Of a DNA stretch of 64,000 nucleotides, positions 11,512 to 22,640 are shown one piece after another (position 1 is the stretch's first letter; every line of letters starts with the position of its first letter). Source of the stretch: Atherix ibis (lineage: Eukaryota; Arthropoda; Insecta; Diptera; Athericidae); the NCBI GenBank assembly GCA_958298945.1, contig OY282606.1, positions 45,273,920 to 45,337,919 on the forward strand. Direction: 5' to 3'. The position numbers were made by a program, and so were the translations under genes. The notes under the pieces were generated by a model, which ran no database searches, was not told the DNA's origin, and saw only the letters and a program-made list of their open reading frames with translations.

Positions 11512-11528
11512 ACTGTTGTACAAGACCC
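11512..11528 (+). repeat. Target-site duplication, right (17 bp)
   Basis: An exact copy of 11020-11036 at the other end of the R1-like insertion. Confidence 0.9.
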
Positions 11529-12225
11529 ATACCCTCGCCAGTCCTCTTGTATTCTTTAAAAACTTGGATTCTTAACAAAAACAATTGAAAACTCTTCTGC
11601 GCATTTGAGAAGAGAATTCTGGAAAGAAGTTTTTACACCTACATAAGAATGATAATTCCGACGCCTATTTAATGACTAGATACTGAAGCGTTACCACGAT
11701 CACCCGTTTATGGATAAAGTAACCTCAATAGGATACGCTGGGCTACACAATTAATCCGTATAAATGAGGAAGCTTCTGTCTGGAAACTCTATAGTGGCTC
11801 TATTTATGAGACGAGGTAAGCGTTGCCTTTTGTGCAGCTGTAGCGTCAGCTAGGACACCAAAAACATTCTGAAAGCATTAAAGTGGAAGAACGCAGCACA
11901 AAGCCCCTTACAAGATCCTTCTGTATAGATGATGTAGATCCTGCTCGGAAAGTCTATAATGGCTCCAATTATATTTCCATAAGAAGAGGAAGACCCTACC
12001 TTTATTGGAATAACGCAGCTTTCTGTTACTTTGTGTTCCAGTTTAACACTTCCAGCATGCTTTGGTATGTCAAACTAGAATGTCCCGGCTTTGCGACGTG
12101 GTCTAGAGTATTTTTTATAAAAACGGAACTTCCAACAGGTTAAGCAACTAAATTGTACTTCATCTTTGCAAATAACTAATATTAACTGACCTTAAAAACA
12201 AAACCAACCGGAATTTATCCACATA

Positions 12226-12720
12226 GGGTACTCTTACAGCTGGCAGAGTGGGGAGTAGACTCTGCAATAGTGGCACTTCTACGTTCCTACCTAACTGGTA
12301 GAACCTTCACGGTACGCACCAGCGGTCTTTTTTCGTCAAAACGCGAAATGAAAAACGGCATCCCACAAGGATCCCCTTTATCAACGATCCTATTCAATAT
12401 ATATATATTCACTTGCTTTCCCACCAACTATCATCCTTTACCAACTACATATATGCCGACAACATTTTTATACTTGTATCTGGTGCTGATTTTCAACAAC
12501 AAATAAATAACGCCATCCGCAACATCAACACTTGGAGCAGCATAAACGGTGCGGTTATCTGTACATCAAACCCACCTCGCCTGCACGTGTGCAGAAAAAA
12601 AAATTGTACTGTATCGGACTCTTCACTACTCCCCTTCCCTCTCCGCCCAAAAGATTCCATGAGTATCCCGGGTATCTCAATTGCCCGTGGAGGAAAATGG
12701 AATCTTCAAAAATGCTGTTG
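12226..12720 (+). pseudogene. I-clade reverse transcriptase, frameshifted
   Basis: The reading PHRVLLQLAEWGV and then NGIPQGSPLSTILFNIYI marks the RT core. After this the frame shifts by one, and the next frame carries FTNYIYADN followed by INNAIRNINTWS. The catalytic YADD box is altered to YADN. A further shift is needed to enter the long downstream frame. The enzyme would copy the element RNA into DNA at a nicked target. With at least two frameshifts and a damaged active site this domain is dead, although the downstream RNase H frame remains open. Confidence 0.78.
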
Positions 12721-14117
12721 ACAAAATTAATATCATTCTCCGAATGGTTAAAATTTTAGTCAGTAGCAAAAGTAAGGTAAGACAAAGTGAGGCAATTAGA
12801 GTAACCAACGCCCTTTTGGACGGGACCTTACTCTATTTCCTCACTATATGTGTCAGTGTGCCAATAGCAGGGAAAAAACTAGTCGAGGCAGCGGTAAACC
12901 GTTGTATTAGACTAGCCAGTGGAGCACATCTGACATCTCCGGTGGAATCCATACTGATAGAGACTGGTCGAAAACCTATTTTTCTCTATCTTCACAAAGC
13001 CCGCCTAAGTTTAATTTACAAAAACCTATGCCTTCCAAATTATCCACTCCACACTTTAATAAAAAACATTATCATCTCCCCCAGCTCAAAAAGGAATTCA
13101 TCATCGCTATCCTTATTAATATCCCACCTTGAAAGCAATTCATCCATCCTCCCCCTCGATTTCCAAACTTCCCTTCCACACCCAGATTGGAAAACGTGGT
13201 TAGGAGCAAAGTTGCAAGTGACTGCTTCTCTTGACAGGTTTAAGAAGGCTAGAACTGATCCATCCACATACAGGAAATTTTTCATTGAACAGTTGGACGG
13301 ATTAAAAGATCATCGACTGTTGTTCACTGATGCCGCCGCTGACACCGATATTACATCTTTTGCGGTTGTCGAACTTTTTGGCTGCAGCACCCGCACACTA
13401 TGTTGTGGAATCTTCCCTTATAGGGCAGCTCCATATTACGGGGAGCTGTGGGCCATTAAAACGGCAATTGAAATTGCGACCAATATTCCCAGCCAACAAA
13501 ACGTTATTATTTTTAGCGACAGCCTTGCCGCCCTTAAAGCCATTTGTGGCCCATCGAGTGACCCATTACTTAGCGCAATTCGTCATAGCCTACTTAGCAA
13601 TAGGAGTGTCGAGTTGCAATGGGTGCCAGGGCATGTGGGAATTGTGGGTAATGAAAGTGCTGACAAGTTGGCTGGAGAAACACTCCGTCGGCCAGTGATC
13701 ACAGTCATTCCCAATCTGCCTCGCCTACTAACAGAATGGCAACTAACACCTTTAGCCATCCGCAGACACGATGACTGGACCAATAGCGACACCTTTTTGT
13801 CGACTCATTGGAGAAACATTAACAAACCAGTGTATTCAACATCCATACCGAAATTCTGGGCGCGAAAGCTCCTCAGAATCCGAATTGGACATACTGCTCT
13901 TACCCATAACTTCCTTTTTGGCAACACCAATCGTCCTTTCTGCCAATCCTGTGGCACCCAGTTTACTATCAACCATATTCTACAGGAATGCCACATAACC
14001 AGGAACTACTTTGCGAGCAGGATTCCTCCTATTATGGAGCTCCTCGACCCAACAACTTCATTCCCTAGTCCCCTATTTAAACTTCTACAACACAATAATC
14101 TGCTCCACAAAATATAA
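12681..14117 (+). CDS. I-clade LINE polyprotein C-terminus with RNase H
   Basis: A 478-codon open frame. Residues about 20-200 are the RT thumb and connection region. Residues about 212-335 form a type I RNase H domain with the expected acidic residues: D217 (FTDA), E255 (YGELWAI), D280 (IIFSDS) and D328 (ESADKLAG), and WVPGHVGI just before the last. A CCHC-like cluster follows (C421, C424, H432, C437). In I-type elements this domain removes the RNA template during reverse transcription in the nucleus. The first ATG is probably not the true start; the protein is the tail of a longer polyprotein whose upstream part is frameshifted. No stop interrupts this section. Confidence 0.8.
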   Translation: MPVEENGIFKNAVDKINIILRMVKILVSSKSKVRQSEAIRVTNALLDGTLLYFLTICVSVPIAGKKLVEAAVNRCIRLASGAHLTSPVESILIETGRKPIFLYLHKARLSLIYKNLCLPNYPLHTLIKNIIISPSSKRNSSSLSLLISHLESNSSILPLDFQTSLPHPDWKTWLGAKLQVTASLDRFKKARTDPSTYRKFFIEQLDGLKDHRLLFTDAAADTDITSFAVVELFGCSTRTLCCGIFPYRAAPYYGELWAIKTAIEIATNIPSQQNVIIFSDSLAALKAICGPSSDPLLSAIRHSLLSNRSVELQWVPGHVGIVGNESADKLAGETLRRPVITVIPNLPRLLTEWQLTPLAIRRHDDWTNSDTFLSTHWRNINKPVYSTSIPKFWARKLLRIRIGHTALTHNFLFGNTNRPFCQSCGTQFTINHILQECHITRNYFASRIPPIMELLDPTTSFPSPLFKLLQHNNLLHKI

Positions 14118-14279
14118 CAAAATTCTTAATATTCCATACCACTAACCACAGACCGGTCTCTCTCAGATGATTTCCCACACGTACTACGAAGTCGCCAAAT
14201 GGCCTCACGGTCGTGGCGCTATGAAGTGGCCCCTGGCACATGTCTAAGGGACCTTACAAACAAACAAACAAAACTAACC

Positions 14280-15599
14280 AGTTGCCAATATTTGCTATTT
14301 TTTTTACCAAATGAGCTACACTAAATGAGTCAGTAATAATAAGAAAATATATTGTATATAAAAATCACCATATCATATTAAGAAAATGAAATAATTTACT
14401 TGAATTAAAATTAAAAAAAATCTTATAATTCAGAGCCCTTAAAACAATGTTTATTGAGTTAGTGCTCCTTCAAACCAATGCACATTTGTTGTTCCTCAAC
14501 GGACGATGGCTAATGAATGAGTGAATATTCTTGATACCTGAGGGAAAACATATTATTATGAGAGAAAAAAATTGTAATGAAATCATATCATTACCTCCCT
14601 AAAACAACAAATAATCAACAATATTCGTATGGTTGGCGACTACTCATTTGTATTTTGTAAACAATACACGAACAGTTATCTTAGAATGGTTAATAATTAA
14701 TAGTGAAAAGCAAGCGCACGTAAATTATTCCATATATATTTTTCTAATGTACGTTCGAAAATACACATTCATTTTTAATATCAAGAGACATGACAGTGTG
14801 GGTGGTTTGCGTGTCAAATTATATTTGTCAACGGAATCTGATATGTCGTCTGGGATACTATTAATGGCAAAGTCCTGTGTTCATTTCGTCTCTTGATAAT
14901 AAATTAAGAGCCAAACAGAACTTATGATATGTGAACAGTAAAAATTATTTCATGTCCTGCAGCTATCAACAATCATACAGTCCATTTTTTCGAACACTAA
15001 TGATTTGTTGTGATATAATAAAAAATGAAAAATGATACTGTACTTTAAAATGTGTTTATAAACACGAGTATATAAGTAAGTCGGTATTAAGCACTTGGTA
15101 TTTTAACAATTTATGACTGAGCTGACAATCGAAGAAATTCATATGTGAAAATGTATTTATTAAATTTGATTTTAACTTTAAAATAATATTAATATATTAT
15201 AAAATAAAATGTACGTAATCGCTTATTAAAGGTTTTGAGTTTTTAAAAGGTAATTGTTATTTGAAATCACTTAAAATAGTATGTGTTTGGCAAAACAGCA
15301 AAATTATCCAGTAAGAAATATAATTACTGTCATTATTATTATAGGATAAAAATTGTTAAAGATGGATACAAGCTTCCAATTTTTAATGAAAATCCATTTC
15401 ATTTATACCACAATTATTAACTAATTACCAATATTATTAATTACATAAACTAAAAACATTCCAAAGAACTAGTCCTTAGAAATATAGTTGATGGCAAAAA
15501 TAATTTCGAGGACTATAGCTAATATAAATCCGAATAGATAATAAAACTAACAAATGAAAATCATTTTCTAATATATAATTTCCATTTCCTTACCAGTGT
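14280..15599. other. AT-rich spacer, no gene recognised
   Basis: No supported gene. A short inverted repeat (ATCAAGAGAC near 14780 and its complement near 14890) is too small to define an element. Confidence 0.5.
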
Positions 15600-16373
15600 A
15601 AATCAATGTCCCCGAAACACGACTGAAGCAAATAGAAACTGCTGCAAGTGGCCACATTAAATAACCCAGTAGAGCTCCCCGCACTTCTCCGGTAGGTTCT
15701 CATATATTTCAGATCAATCTTAAATTATCTGATAATATTCCACACAAAACTGGCCTCCTAGGTTTCTGGGACCATAAATGGAGCCACTATATGCTTTCTG
15801 GGCAGGACAGTCATCATCAATACGGATTAAGTATCCAGCCCACCACAGCCTATTGAGCCAAATTATACCTACGATCGGACAGTTGCGGTTATGGTCTAGA
15901 ATCTCATTGTTATATATGCTCCGAAACCGTCCATCAAATAAGTATTAGAAAAATTCATCAAGACTGGAAAGACGAAGTTATGATCGGGAAAAATGATATA
16001 ACTCTTTCAAAGCTCTCATATATGTAAGCAATTAGTTCTAATTGGTCTTATTTTTGATGCTGACGTTGCCGTCATGTACTTTGTTTTGTATTCATTTATG
16101 TATAGACGAAAATGGTTTACCGCGGGCTCAATCTTGATTGAGGCTTCTTGGACAAAGCCTTCTGATCAACACATAATATTCATGTCATCGACATATGTGT
16201 ATGCTTGAATCAGGCATGATATTCTGTATAGTTAACTAGAATGGTATTCCTTACACTAATCGCTGAGTCATGGATTACTTTTTCCAGCGCCAGATTGGAG
16301 AAAATGCACAAAATTGCGTCTCCTTCTGGTTCTGCAAATGATTGGTTTGTTTTTAGTCTTCCTCACACACAAC

Positions 16374-16382
16374 TTATGGTCA
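16374..16382 (-). repeat. Target-site duplication, 9 bp
   Basis: TTATGGTCA occurs here and at 17548-17556, at the two ends of the R1-like insertion. Confidence 0.65.
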
Positions 16383-17547
16383 ATTATAATATATTATTTA
16401 ACGTGACTTATCTGTCGTTAAACATAAGACCATGAGTCGCCTATGGTCATAGAGATTGAGTTACGCACAATCAACGCACCTTCATTACTGGCAGTTTACA
16501 GTCAGTGACCAGTTATAAGCTGATTACTCCAACTGTTAGTGGCGAGGACTATCTAAACCTATACTGTCATAAGCAGTGACAGCGTCCGAGATAATTACCA
16601 GTATCTCCCACCCGCGATCCGTAGACCGTACCCGCGATATGGCTATCAATCACAGCCACTACGTTGCTACCTAAGCCCCTATTCATTGTCGGGCACAGTG
16701 TGTTCCAATACCACGGAGCACACCAACTCCCGTAGTACCAATTTTTGTTTTAAGAGTACTTAGGTTTGTCTCCGCTCATTGAGCTACGGTAAAGAATCTT
16801 GTAAATTCATAGATACCGCTAAGCAGCTCAGGTACGCGGGTTCGACAAGAACCGAAAGTAGAACTGGAATCGATATTGGCCTTTCAACCGGTTGTAGACA
16901 CCCTGCGTATCATTCACACATTCATTCACGCACCATTCCCGCTCTCCTCTCAAAAAGTGCCACGGCAAATCTATTAAGGTATTCATACCTTTCTCTTATA
17001 CGTACCACACCACTTACACTCTCATCATTCACCACGATTCTACATGCACCTAAGTCACGCAAATCCCCGTGCAGGCCACACTAAATGAGAAGGTGCTTGG
17101 CACATTCCTCGGCCGCCCAACAAGGGCATCTAACCTCCGCAGCTACACCACGCCTATACAGGAACCCATTCACACTGTCGTGTACCCTAAGTAAATACTC
17201 AAGGTACAGACTAAATTCAAATCCATACGCAGATGCAAGGCACACATCCGAAATGAACATGTGCGTCCATCTGCCATTTACATTCTCATCCCATCGACGT
17301 TGCCAAATTTCATACATTCTGTTGAGGACCGCTGGCGTGGACTAAGATCCAGAACCTCTTCATTCATAACAGAACAACCAGCAAGCGGGATGCCCCGCCG
17401 TAGATGGTAGAGAATGCTTCACGATGCGCCTCCAGGTCCCATTGAATTTCTACCATGCGCATCACATCGGTTGACACGGTTCTACATACATTCAAACATG
17501 CATATAAAGCCAGACGCTAATCTAAATTTATGGCCACCCTTGCCTAG
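16383..17547 (-). mobile_element. R1-like LINE, copy 2, nested in LINE B
   Basis: The minus strand carries the C-terminal region of an R1-clade second reading frame: IWQRRWDENVNGRWTH, then EYLLRVHDSVNGFLYRRG and CPCWAAEECAKHLL, the cysteine-histidine tail of R1 polyproteins. The 3' untranslated region shared with copies at 11.1 and 42.5 kb follows. A 9-bp target duplication (TTATGGTCA) flanks it. This copy keeps about 400 bp of coding sequence that copy 3 has lost, so it is the best template for the C-terminus of this element. R1-clade LINEs are characteristic of arthropods. Confidence 0.83.
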
Positions 17548-17556
17548 TTATGGTCA
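17548..17556 (-). repeat. Target-site duplication, 9 bp
   Basis: TTATGGTCA, the partner of 16374-16382. Confidence 0.65.
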
Positions 17557-18960
17557 GCTTACTCTTAGTCTAATCAATATTTCTGGGAAACCGAACTCTC
17601 TCATGGACGTGTAGAATTTTACCTTGGCGATGCTATCATTAGCGGCTTTAAAGTCAATAAAAAGATGGTGGTCCGTATTGCAGCAGTTTTTCCCTGAAAT
17701 GAAGCCTTTCTAGTATTGGCCAATAATTTTATGGACAAATGGGCTATCCTGTCTAGTAAAATATCGGGGAATATCTTATAGATGGTACTCAGCAATGTTA
17801 GCTACACTCTGTGATAACTCCTTTTTTGGGTATTGGAAAAATAAAGTCGTCGTCGGCCATTGTGTCACTATCCATTCCTTGGATCATTAAACGGCAATTC
17901 CATTAATCAGTTCGTTGGGGATCCCGTTGATCCCGTCGAAGTATCGCTTTTCTGATTTTTTCGATGCTTGATCACGGCAGAATATATTCTTCACCTTGCT
18001 GGATCTCCAACTCATATTCTAACAGGTGTTCAGCAGTTCATCATAATAACACATTTGGCCGAAAATCAGAAAACCCTATTTCCTTCTGCATGTTGACCAT
18101 CATAGTGTAAATCGTCTTATCCTTCTGACAGTTAGGTAAAACTTTCCCACCTGGTGTGATTAATCCCTACGTTTTTTATTCTATAGACCTGCTCGTTTTC
18201 CCGAGTTTTTTTGTGTGTTAATACGCTACGTTACTCTTGCCAATTTACGGTAATTCTCCGTGCATATGTGTACGTCTTTGCAAATTCAGCATGGCTTGGT
18301 GTATAGCATTTTTTGGTTCTATTTCTCGCTTGCAATCATCGTCAAACTGGTCATTCCGAAATTTTTTACAGATGAGGGTTGGCAGTTTTTCGACTATATC
18401 AATTATTGTTTATGTTTCTGTCGTTGTATGTAGTACAAGTTTGTACTTCGTACAAATACGTTCGTCTAGCAAGGCACTCATACTGAGTCGAACCTTTATT
18501 TTCTTCTGTTCATCGCGAATATAGTATTTGGGCTTAAATCAACGCGGCAACATAGTACCGAGCCGACTCAATGTTTGCACCCCTAAATATTAAAAAAAAA
18601 TTAGCCTTGAGTAATGGAAAATTTAATTGGAAGTGGTCTCGTTTCGAGACATCCAGCTGGTCTTAAGATATCTTTCTACGAAAACCAGTTACTTCTAACG
18701 ACCATTTCATTTGCCGCTGCTAAATAGATTGATCGTAATCTAAGCTTTGGGTGCCAATTTATTGCCTTCATATAGGCTTCCTTTCTATCTTATTGTTAAA
18801 GGCCCCAAGTAGAATTGCGGTGTCATACTTGGGGCAGATGTCCAGGGCTTATACTATTTGGAAAAAGTTTTTTCTTTTCCGAATCGGCAGATTTCTAATT
18901 GGAATTCAAGGAGGTAAAAATCATGTTTGGTTATTCTTTAAAAAATGGTCTATGCTACTT

Positions 18961-20655
18961 AAGATATATAAAAGACTTTTTTCAAAATATTTAATATAAA
19001 AGTATGAGTATACATTTTAACAACAAAATTATCGTTCTCGAATAAGAAAAAATAGTATGCTTTTAAGTTGTTGAATTAAATTATTTATAAATACTCAATC
19101 ACCTTTTACTTGAAAAGCTTTTTAAAATATGTCATCTGGTACTCAATAACAACTACACTAAAAACTATGACATCTTATGACGTATAATAAAAAAATCTAT
19201 CCATGAAAAAAGTTTGATTTTATGAAAAAATCGTTTCAACATTTTCTCTCACAATCCCCTCTAAGTATGTATACTCGATACAATAGGGGAAAAATTCTAT
19301 GAATTTCAATAACTAGGCAATACTGACTTACCAAAGAATATTAAAAAGTAAAATTTATTATTTAACTATAAAAGATTTTATTATATTGGAATTTAAGAGC
19401 ATTCTTTCTAGGAAGTTCATTTTTTTATGAATTTCGTTATTTATTATGAGCAAAATTGACAAATTAATATTGATATCTACTCTTATGTACCAGTTCGTTG
19501 TTTTCCGATGACTACACTTGTATATCCTGGAGCAAAATATTGTCTATTAAATATTATTGAAGGACCAAAAGCAAATTGTGGTTTTGATCACTCTCGTAAA
19601 CTATGATAGTATGAATAGACACAACAATATGGTATGCTGTGATTCATGACATTAACCTTTGCCATTCGGTATTATCAACCATTTGCTATACGATAGAGCA
19701 TTAAAATGAAATTAGTAAAAGGCATTTGTTGGTTTCTGAGTGAAGTTACTTTTATTTCTTTATTTTTGACATCGTACAACCCAATAATTCTTCTTGAACG
19801 AATTTCTTAAATATTCATTTAGCTCAAGGGAGTATTTCCAATGAATCAAACGAGAATAATTTTCATTCAAATAAATTTTCCTAAGGCGTATGTCTTTTAT
19901 AAAAATGATATTATAAAAATTTCTCGAAATTACTATAAAATAATAAAAAAAATTTCTAAATTGTAAATAATGTATGCAATTAAATATTTATGAATATTTT
20001 TTGAATTTTACATTCTTAAAACTACTTCATTCAATGTGACTTTCTACTAACAAAAATTAAACAAATAAAATTTGGTGTTTTTCATTATTCATGTTTGAAT
20101 TTCTATAAAATATTAATAATAGTTATTGATAATATGATATGAAGCATTTTATAGTGTCATTAAATAATTAGTTTATATAATTAAATAAAATATTCAGAAA
20201 CTGATTAAATGAAATATAATTTTGAACAGATAAATAAAATACTTTTGGATGAACATCTTTCCGAAAATATGTGAAAGTTACTTCACAGTGAGTACAGAGA
20301 TATTAATAAATATAAAATATTTCAATAGAAGTGTATGTATTTTTAAGCTGTTGTATTTCCAGAACGCCAAAGTGAATTTTCCAACCTTCTGCAGCGATTA
20401 ATTTATCAAAAGCACACATTTATTATTAAGAAATAAACAACAGCTTTTTTCGCTATGGATTTACAATCGATACGTGAATTCTGTAATCGAATTTTATTTG
20501 GCCGGAAAATCGACGTCTACGAGTACGATAGTTTATACTAAACTTGAATCCTATTTTTGTTTACCGGACCATAAAATATTACAATGATCACTTATTTTAC
20601 CTCAATAAGGATCACTTATGTTGGTGACCGCCTACCAACTGCTACTGCAAATGTA
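18961..20655. other. AT-rich spacer, no gene recognised
   Basis: Very AT-rich with no frame resembling a known protein and no clear repeat. Confidence 0.55.
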
Positions 20656-20759
20656 AAAAAGGTGAAAAATAAATTGGCACGAAATTAGAGAAGAATCTCT
20701 ATGGAAATTGAAAAGGTGAAAAATAAATTGCGTCATAGAAGAATCTCTATGGAAATTGG
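20656..20759 (+). repeat. Two-copy tandem duplication, about 50 bp
   Basis: Two adjacent copies of a segment starting AAAAGGTGAAAAATAAATTG and ending GAAGAATCTCTATGGAAATTG. In frame the second copy reads RRISMEIGKSTASMK, resembling a helix-turn-helix of Tc1/mariner transposases, so it may be the duplicated N-terminal part of the relic just downstream. Confidence 0.7.
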
Positions 20760-20847
20760 AAAGTCCACGGCAAGCATGAAATGAATTTTATGGAATAAGC
20801 TGATAGTCAAAAACCAGCATCCATAATAGTTTCAGTCAAACAATATC

Positions 20848-21185
20848 AAGATGCATTATAGGTTTTTCAGCAAGTCTCTGCACCCGATAGCAAAGGCAAG
20901 ATAAACCAGTATTGCCTCCGAAACGACGTTACATGCTTCATTTGAATGGTGGATTAGCCTCCGTCGTCACCTGATCTAAATCTAACCAACTTCACCATAT
21001 GATGCATTTTAGAAAACAAGATTTGTTATAATAAAATACGACAGCATTGAAATCTTAAAGCGTGTATTGGTCCGTGAATGAAAAAAAAATTCCACAAAGT
21101 GTTTTTGAGCTCTTCTGAGTGCGTTCGCCGATAGATTTGATATGCTTACATAGGTGTATGCAGAAAAGTGTCCATATCTTTTAAA
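20848..21185 (+). pseudogene. Tc1/mariner transposase relic, DD37D-like
   Basis: Reading VFQQVSAPDSKGKINQYC corresponds to the usual VFQQDSAPAHKAK motif around the second catalytic aspartate, here changed to valine. Further on, in another frame, PPSSPDLNL matches the third motif, and IKYDSIEILKRVLVREW with SAFADRF is the usual C-terminal tail. The motif wording and spacing are those of the maT (DD37D) group. Multiple stops and at least one frameshift make this a dead fragment. No terminal repeats were found. Confidence 0.6.
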
Positions 21186-21239
21186 GAGAGAGTTCTATTG
21201 CCAACATTATAGAAAGCTTTTTTTATTATTTGTTAATAA

Positions 21240-22510
21240 TTAAAATCCTCCAATAATTTCTTGGAGGAATTGAGATTGAACGGATTGCATGCGATAGGAA
21301 TTAAAAGCCTTGATAGAATCCCACAATTTAATACCGTACGTCCAAATTGGTTTTAAAATCGTGTTATAAACTAAAAGTTTGTTCTTTTGTGTCAGTTTCG
21401 ATCGTTTTTTTAGTAGTCTAAGAAGTAGTCGGTAATGTCTGTTAAGTTCAAGTCTTTTCGATGCCGTATGAGCATTACAAGTAAGTCGTTTGTCTAGGTT
21501 TAGTTCCAACTAGCATAATTTATCATTTGATGGAATAAGGTCGCCATTAAGGTATATTAGGATAGCGGGATCTTTGCAGAGAGTGAAGGTAACATGTACA
21601 CGCTTCTGTTTATTTACTTTTACTCTCCACCTCCGAAACCAGTCTTGGATATTTTTGATATGGCATTGTAGGTTTCTAGAAGAAACTTTGATATTGAAGT
21701 GCAAGAATAGCAGTGTCATTAACAAAGATAGCGATTGTAGTTTTGGGATTAGTTCGGATATCAAAGATATAAATTTTGTATAGAATTGGCCCAAGAATAC
21801 TACCTTGAGGAATACCAGCTATGATAGCGGATATTTCGGAATGGTCAGTTTTAACTGTTACTTTGAAATGACGTTGGAAGAGATATGACTTTAAAATAAG
21901 GAAGTATGCGGAGAGTAGAAAGCTCTTGAGTTTTCAGAGCTGTCCAGGGTGTCACACTCGATCAAAACCATGTGATATATCTAGGAACATGCCTGTACAT
22001 TAGTCTTTTCACTCAAGAGAGCATGCAATGTAATCAATCCCACGATGACATTGTTGGGTTGTAAAGAGTTCTGACCGGAAACCAAATTGGTGATCGGAAA
22101 TAATTAGAGTATCTTCAAGGGCAGGGTAAAGGCGTTTTAAGAGGAGTTTTTCAAAGATTTTTCCAAGTATTGGTGACAAGCTGATGGGTCTTTATGAGGA
22201 TGAGGAATTTACTGATTTTTTGAGTTTGAGTATAATTTTAATAGTTAAAACTTTCCAAAGTAAGGGAAAATAGGTAATACGAAGAATACTGTTAAATATA
22301 TAGAGGATAAACACGAGAGTTTTCTTGGAGATTTGTTTGAGAATAGGAGCTGTTATTAAATCATAACCAGGGGTTTTTTTTCCTGAGAAGTTGATGGATT
22401 AGATTACGGATGGAGTAAAATTTTTAAGACGAGGACTCACAAAAAGTGGAATTGTGAGTTCGTCATAACTTTCTATGAGTGTGCCTTATCTTCTATATCC
22501 TTGTGTGAAG
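21240..22510 (-). pseudogene. Jockey-like LINE reverse transcriptase relic
   Basis: On the minus strand the order is RT core (PISLSPILGKIFEKLL near 22.17 kb), the GIPQGSILGPILY box near 21.81 kb, then IQDWFRRWRVKVN (about 21.6 kb) and the thumb region LLVYNTILKPIWTYGIKLWDS (about 21.35 kb). These motifs are those of Jockey-type reverse transcriptases. The frame is broken into at least three pieces by stops. The 3' end lies near 21240. A related relic is at 33.1-34.1 kb on the other strand. Confidence 0.75.
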
Positions 22511-22640
22511 TGAAAGTTTTGATCAAGTGCTAAGCAAATACCCCTGTCTTTTGTATGTCTGATTTTACCCAGGTATTGTCGTTTTGTCGCAATGGGTGAG
22601 ATGTTCTTTTTTAAGATAATGAATTATTGTCTGTAATATA

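Larger units (their letters stand above)
9680..12143 (+). mobile_element. LINE B copy, plus strand, with two nested insertions
   Basis: Reverse-transcriptase remnants read LEKLIRDSG (about 9690), then EVFIKIKSAAKKLSL, NEDKTEYMVTA, then FSYLGSK near 10890, and finally DPARKVYNGS with RRGRPYLYW near 11940. All belong to the C-terminal half of one non-LTR retrotransposon polyprotein. The reading is broken by a DNA transposon at 9957-10852 and by an R1-like element at 11037-11511, the latter with a clear target duplication. Point mutations and stops also disrupt the frame. The 5' half (endonuclease) is absent. Other copies of this LINE carry an APE-type endonuclease with an NQIDxVLID motif. I did not assign the clade. 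Confidence 0.75.
12210..14267 (+). mobile_element. I-clade LINE, 5'-truncated
   Basis: The order is reverse transcriptase, RNase H, CCHC-like tail, a short 3' untranslated region and an ACAA-repeat tail, the layout of I-clade non-LTR retrotransposons. It starts inside the reverse-transcriptase domain. A 12-bp near-duplication (ACAAAACCAACC at 12198-12209 and ACAAAACTAACC at 14268-14279) may be the target duplication, though the repetitive tail makes this uncertain. The element is much less AT-rich than its surroundings. Confidence 0.82.
15600..18960 (-). mobile_element. LINE B copy, minus strand, nearly full span
   Basis: Read from right to left: endonuclease remnants (18.6-18.95 kb), a roughly 100-codon open linker (RNDQFDDDCKREIE with LQRRTHMHGELP), reverse-transcriptase remnants (17.6-18.1 kb), then GDAILCIFSNLALEKVI and YVDDMNIMC, and finally the C-terminal part with LPRKHIVAPFMVP. 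It is the longest LINE B relic in coding order. Many stops and frameshifts make it a pseudogene. An R1-like element interrupts the RT domain at 16383-17547, and LINE B reads on at the other side. Confidence 0.75.

Noticed and set aside
14780..14900. Inverted repeat ATCAAGAGAC / GTCTCTTGAT around an 87-codon frame
   Set aside because: An 11-bp match about 110 bp apart is not enough to define an element, and the frame resembles nothing known.
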